Shown one piece after another: positions 32,907-35,920 of a DNA stretch of 35,920 nt (position 1 is its first letter; every line of letters begins with the position of its first letter). This stretch comes from Intestinimonas sp. (lineage in GTDB: Bacteria; Bacillota; Clostridia; Oscillospirales; Oscillospiraceae): contig NZ_JAPFEA010000103.1 of the NCBI RefSeq assembly GCF_026169115.1, positions 1 to 35,920 of the forward strand, read 5' to 3'. A program made the position numbers and the translations under genes. Below the pieces are notes generated by a model that was not told the DNA's origin, searched no databases, and saw only the letters and a program-made list of their open reading frames with translations.

Positions 32907-35900
32907 TCAGACCTCGTTTTCCTGATAGGTCACGGTATTCCGGCGATCCGGACAGACCACAAAACTGACCTCCGCCATTTGCTCAAGCAGGGCGTCTGCA
33001 TCATGTTCCAGCTTGTATTCCAGCTCCTCCCGGTACAGGGGGATGACCTGGTAGAAGTTGACCTCCTCGCCGCTCGGCAAAACGCAGACCTCGCCAACTT
33101 CTCCCATGTCCATGTCCTGGGGACCGATCAGAAGGCTGGCGCAGAGCTTTGTGCCTTCTGCAAAGTCCTTCTCATTGTCTATGGTATGGCCAAAGCCCAG
33201 CCAAGTGTCGCTGGCGATGGGCAGGCGGGCCAGGACCTTCAGCAGCCGGGTGGGCCAGTACCACCGCTCATCCTCCATGGATTCCCTGTCCAGCTTCCAG
33301 TCCGGCGGCAGGGCGATGACCAGCTCCGCCCGCTCCAGCTTGTACTCTGCCAGTTCCTCCGGCACATTCATCCGGTGGGCCCCCATGCCCATCGTCACCA
33401 GCGTGTAGTAGTTCCGCTCCTCAGAGGGCGGAACTACGCAGATGTCCACATGGATGTCGGGGGAAACCAGCTCATGGAACACATTCTCAAACTCACCAAA
33501 GGTGTTTTCAATGTGCTGCTCTATCGCAGACATCTCTTCCTCTGTGTAAAGCTCTGGTTCACAGTTCTCCTCCGAGGACCAGAAAGTGCCCTCCTGTTCT
33601 GTCCCGTCCGGGTTCAGGAAGATCTGGAAGTATGCGTCCTCCTCTATCAGCTTATAGAGCAGACCCATGCGGTAGTCCAGCCCTATCAGCACCGTGTCCA
33701 GGCGGGCCGCTCTGCCGTCCGGGTGCGCCCGTTCCAGCCACTGTCCACTCTGAAGCCAGCCCTTCAACTGCTCCAACCAGTCGGGATTCAGTTTGGACAT
33801 TCCCGCTTCATTCATTTGGAACACCAGATCCACAGAACGGTCCTTTACTATATACGGGAACTGCGTATAGGGTGCGTTAGGCATGTACTGCTCCGGCTTG
33901 GAGCCAAAGATGCTCCAGAAGCGTTCCAGTCCATCCTCATTGACGGTGATGCAGGAGATGGCGCGTTGTTTGTCATCGGCGTCCTCGTCCAGTCCCTGCT
34001 GGAGCGTCTGGTCGGCAGCAGGGTTGATCCAATGGTATTCCATCTGCTCCAGCGGCGCACCTTGCTCGATTTCTCTTTTGAGGGTCAGGAACTCATAATC
34101 GCCCGGTTCCAGTTTCAATCCTTGTTTGACGGCATCCAGCGCACCGGTTTTATCACCAAAATGCGCCCGCAGCTTACCGACTTGCAGCCAGATCCAGGGG
34201 TAGTCCGGCTCCTCCTGGGCGCCCTTCTCCGCGTAGTTAAGTGCTTCTTCCAGCCTGCCGCAGTACATCAGAGCCACCGAATAGCGGTAGTACCAGGTAG
34301 CGCAGCCTGCGGCATTTTTCTCCGAACCCTTCATCCAGTCTGCCGCCTTGTAATAGTACCGGTACTCATCCAGATTGTTACAGGCAAAGGAATACCATAA
34401 AGCGATCTGGAGGTCCTGCTGGACCTGACGTTGGGTGAATCTCCCCTCTTGTGTGCCCCGCTCAATAAAGTCCTCCAGCCAGTGGAACATCCTGCCAAAA
34501 TAGCCGGAGGTGCCCTCGTCAAAGGATTCCAGCGTTTCGATATCCTCTGCCGAGAGCAGAGACCCGGTCTCCGGGTCCACCTCCGGCTCGGTTTCCCGCT
34601 CCCACAGGCGGACCGACCCCACATCCCGGCGGAATACATGGAACACCCCATGGGCCACGTCGGACCCGGCGAAGAAATCTCTGGCCGCGTTCAGCACGGC
34701 GGGCAGGTTCCAGGCGAGGAAATCCAGATACCCATAGTACAGGCCGGTGGCTCCGCCCAGGAAGGTGACGGCGTCCTCTCCGGCGTGCGTCAGAATGGCC
34801 TCTTGCAGGGCGTCCCGGAATTGCAGGATCTGTTCGGCCCGGTTCTCTCCCGCAAATCCGTCTACCGGATAGCACAGGAAACCGGCCACGATGCCGTCTT
34901 TGTGGTACTCATCCACCATATCACTGCGGGCGGACAGATAGTCGTTGATGAGCACCGGCAGGCGGCAGCTTCCCGTATAGACATCCAGCCGCCAGTCGGC
35001 TTCCGGATCTTCCACCGGTTCCAGTTCATAGGCAATGTAGCTGTTTTCCAGATAATCTCTGCCATCCCGCCAGAGGGAGAGTCCCATGCTTTGCACCAGC
35101 TCCGGCAATTCAGAAAGGAGCTTGGCCGGTTCATCTTTCGGCTCCGCGTAAATATCAAAACCGGCAATCAGCGCGATAGCGGAAACTTCTCCGATGGTTT
35201 GATCCACCAGCATGGAGAGCGCCCACCAGACCCGGTCCGTGTCCTCTTTCAACAGTGGCGTCAGCTTTTCACAGTACAGGACCATGCTCATTTGGTTGTC
35301 CTCTGTTTTCTCTACCCACACCTGCACATCCTCGGCCCGAATTTCGATGTCTCCGGCCCGCAGCTCAAACCCCTCGCAGGGCTGACGACCTACCAAGATA
35401 TTCCAATGCTCCAGTACCGATTCCGGGGCCTGCTGCTGGAAGTACACCAACGGGAACAGACGAGAGCGAAGGCCCTCCGGGCTGAGGATCAGTTCATATT
35501 TTTCGCCATTGAAGCCCAGCTCAAAGGAAGTATCACGCAGGGCCGTTTTGAGTGCGTTCCCGCATGTTTCAATCAGCTCCTCGCCCCGCTGGTGCGTTTG
35601 GTCGCTGTCCATGATCTGGCGCAGTTCCCCTTCGACCTGGGCAAAGGCTGCCCAGGCGTCCTCCGTCCTCTCCCGGAAGTTCTTCTCAAACCGGGGCAGG
35701 GCCAGACGGCGGCGGCAATCGTCTATGTACTCCTGGGTATCTTTGTCTCCGGGGCGGGCTTTTAGGGCATTTTCAAAGTAACACAGGGCGGGGCCTTCCT
35801 CATCCAGGCAGTAATAGGCCAAAGCGATTCGATAATTCCAGCAGTGATCGCCCGCAAAATACTCCTCATGGGGAGTCAGAAGTTCCAGCGCCTTTTCAAA

Positions 35901-35920
35901 AGGCTCCCGTTCTCCTATAT
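32907..35920 (-). CDS. Large TPR protein with C-terminal suppressor-of-fused-like domain (5' end outside window)
   Basis: The frame is open to the window edge, about 1003 residues, so the start is unseen. TPR-like helices appear at the beginning (WNYRIALAYYCLDEEGPALC, then YFENALKARPGD) and again past the middle (YRYSVALMYCGRLEEALNYA, then WIWLQVGKLRAHFGDKTGAL). Between and after are acidic, tryptophan-rich segments I cannot name. The last 190 or so residues look like a suppressor-of-fused domain (NYYTLVTMGMGAHRMNVPEE, LVIALPPDWKL, PTRLLKVLARLPIASDTWLG, PSGEEVNFYQVIPLYREELE). Bacterial SUFU-like proteins are often tied to polymorphic-toxin immunity, but no toxin is seen here. There is no signal peptide in the visible part. 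Confidence 0.75.
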   Translation of the reverse strand, partial: IGEREPFEKALELLTPHEEYFAGDHCWNYRIALAYYCLDEEGPALCYFENALKARPGDKDTQEYIDDCRRRLALPRFEKNFRERTEDAWAAFAQVEGELRQIMDSDQTHQRGEELIETCGNALKTALRDTSFELGFNGEKYELILSPEGLRSRLFPLVYFQQQAPESVLEHWNILVGRQPCEGFELRAGDIEIRAEDVQVWVEKTEDNQMSMVLYCEKLTPLLKEDTDRVWWALSMLVDQTIGEVSAIALIAGFDIYAEPKDEPAKLLSELPELVQSMGLSLWRDGRDYLENSYIAYELEPVEDPEADWRLDVYTGSCRLPVLINDYLSARSDMVDEYHKDGIVAGFLCYPVDGFAGENRAEQILQFRDALQEAILTHAGEDAVTFLGGATGLYYGYLDFLAWNLPAVLNAARDFFAGSDVAHGVFHVFRRDVGSVRLWERETEPEVDPETGSLLSAEDIETLESFDEGTSGYFGRMFHWLEDFIERGTQEGRFTQRQVQQDLQIALWYSFACNNLDEYRYYYKAADWMKGSEKNAAGCATWYYRYSVALMYCGRLEEALNYAEKGAQEEPDYPWIWLQVGKLRAHFGDKTGALDAVKQGLKLEPGDYEFLTLKREIEQGAPLEQMEYHWINPAADQTLQQGLDEDADDKQRAISCITVNEDGLERFWSIFGSKPEQYMPNAPYTQFPYIVKDRSVDLVFQMNEAGMSKLNPDWLEQLKGWLQSGQWLERAHPDGRAARLDTVLIGLDYRMGLLYKLIEEDAYFQIFLNPDGTEQEGTFWSSEENCEPELYTEEEMSAIEQHIENTFGEFENVFHELVSPDIHVDICVVPPSEERNYYTLVTMGMGAHRMNVPEELAEYKLERAELVIALPPDWKLDRESMEDERWYWPTRLLKVLARLPIASDTWLGFGHTIDNEKDFAEGTKLCASLLIGPQDMDMGEVGEVCVLPSGEEVNFYQVIPLYREELEYKLEHDADALLEQMAEVSFVVCPDRRNTVTYQENEV

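Noticed and set aside
32850..34400. Long plus-strand open frame (516 codons) opposite the TPR/SUFU-like gene
   Set aside because: Shadow of the opposite-strand gene; low-complexity composition and no SD-supported start.

Overview
The window looks like chromosome from a GC-rich, spore-forming Firmicute of the class Clostridia. An Oscillospiraceae-type gut organism (Flavonifractor/Lawsonibacter-like) is my inference from GC content, gene order and protein flavour; I could not test it by search. Sporulation markers are spread across the window: a CwlD-like amidase, CotJA/JB/JC, YunB, a SigH-type sigma factor and SpoIIM. Most genes are on the minus strand and most are housekeeping. Starts were chosen by Shine-Dalgarno (SD) position, and several are TTG or GTG (radA, the MATE gene, one M42 gene, ruvB, spoIIM, yajC, tgt, trmK).

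Left edge (1-2.3 kb): the end of an IS3-like insertion sequence that has cut a phosphoglycolate phosphatase gene, then an Amidase_6 protein convergent with a tyrosine recombinase. 2.3-6 kb: the minus-strand run MATE transporter, cwlD-like amidase, radA, recombinase. 6-7.2 kb: a plus-strand spore coat pair, a CotJA-CotJB fusion and CotJC. 7.2-8.5 kb: a lipoprotein DNA/RNA endonuclease coupled to a small unknown gene.

8.5-18 kb: a long minus-strand run from one good promoter: murD, three successive M42 aminopeptidases, a PLP enzyme of the methionine gamma-lyase/aluminium-resistance family, yunB, a VanZ-like gene and ligA, ending at a hairpin terminator. The murD promoter is back to back with a perfect sigma-A promoter for the RNase P RNA gene (rnpB). 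After rnpB comes a MerR regulator with a membrane tail, then YebC, trmK-nif3, a DUF1858 protein, a zinc-ribbon protein and sigH.

23-27.7 kb: a ruvC-ruvA-(DUF6054+CPCC fusion)-ruvB-SdpI-like-glmM operon. 27.8-30.2 kb: proC-spoIIM-xerD. 30.5-32.7 kb: tgt, yajC and a TIGR04086 membrane protein. The right edge is filled by a protein of at least about 1000 residues with TPR repeats and a C-terminal suppressor-of-fused-like domain, cut by the window end.

I found no convincing wholly new system. The best leads are the IS insertion with its RBS-masking hairpin, two further hairpins that mask translation starts (yunB, TIGR04086), the DUF6054-CPCC fusion inside the ruv operon, the CotJA-CotJB fusion, the M42 triplet, and the TPR/SUFU-like protein. 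No CRISPR array, tRNA, rRNA 16S/23S/5S or prophage was seen.
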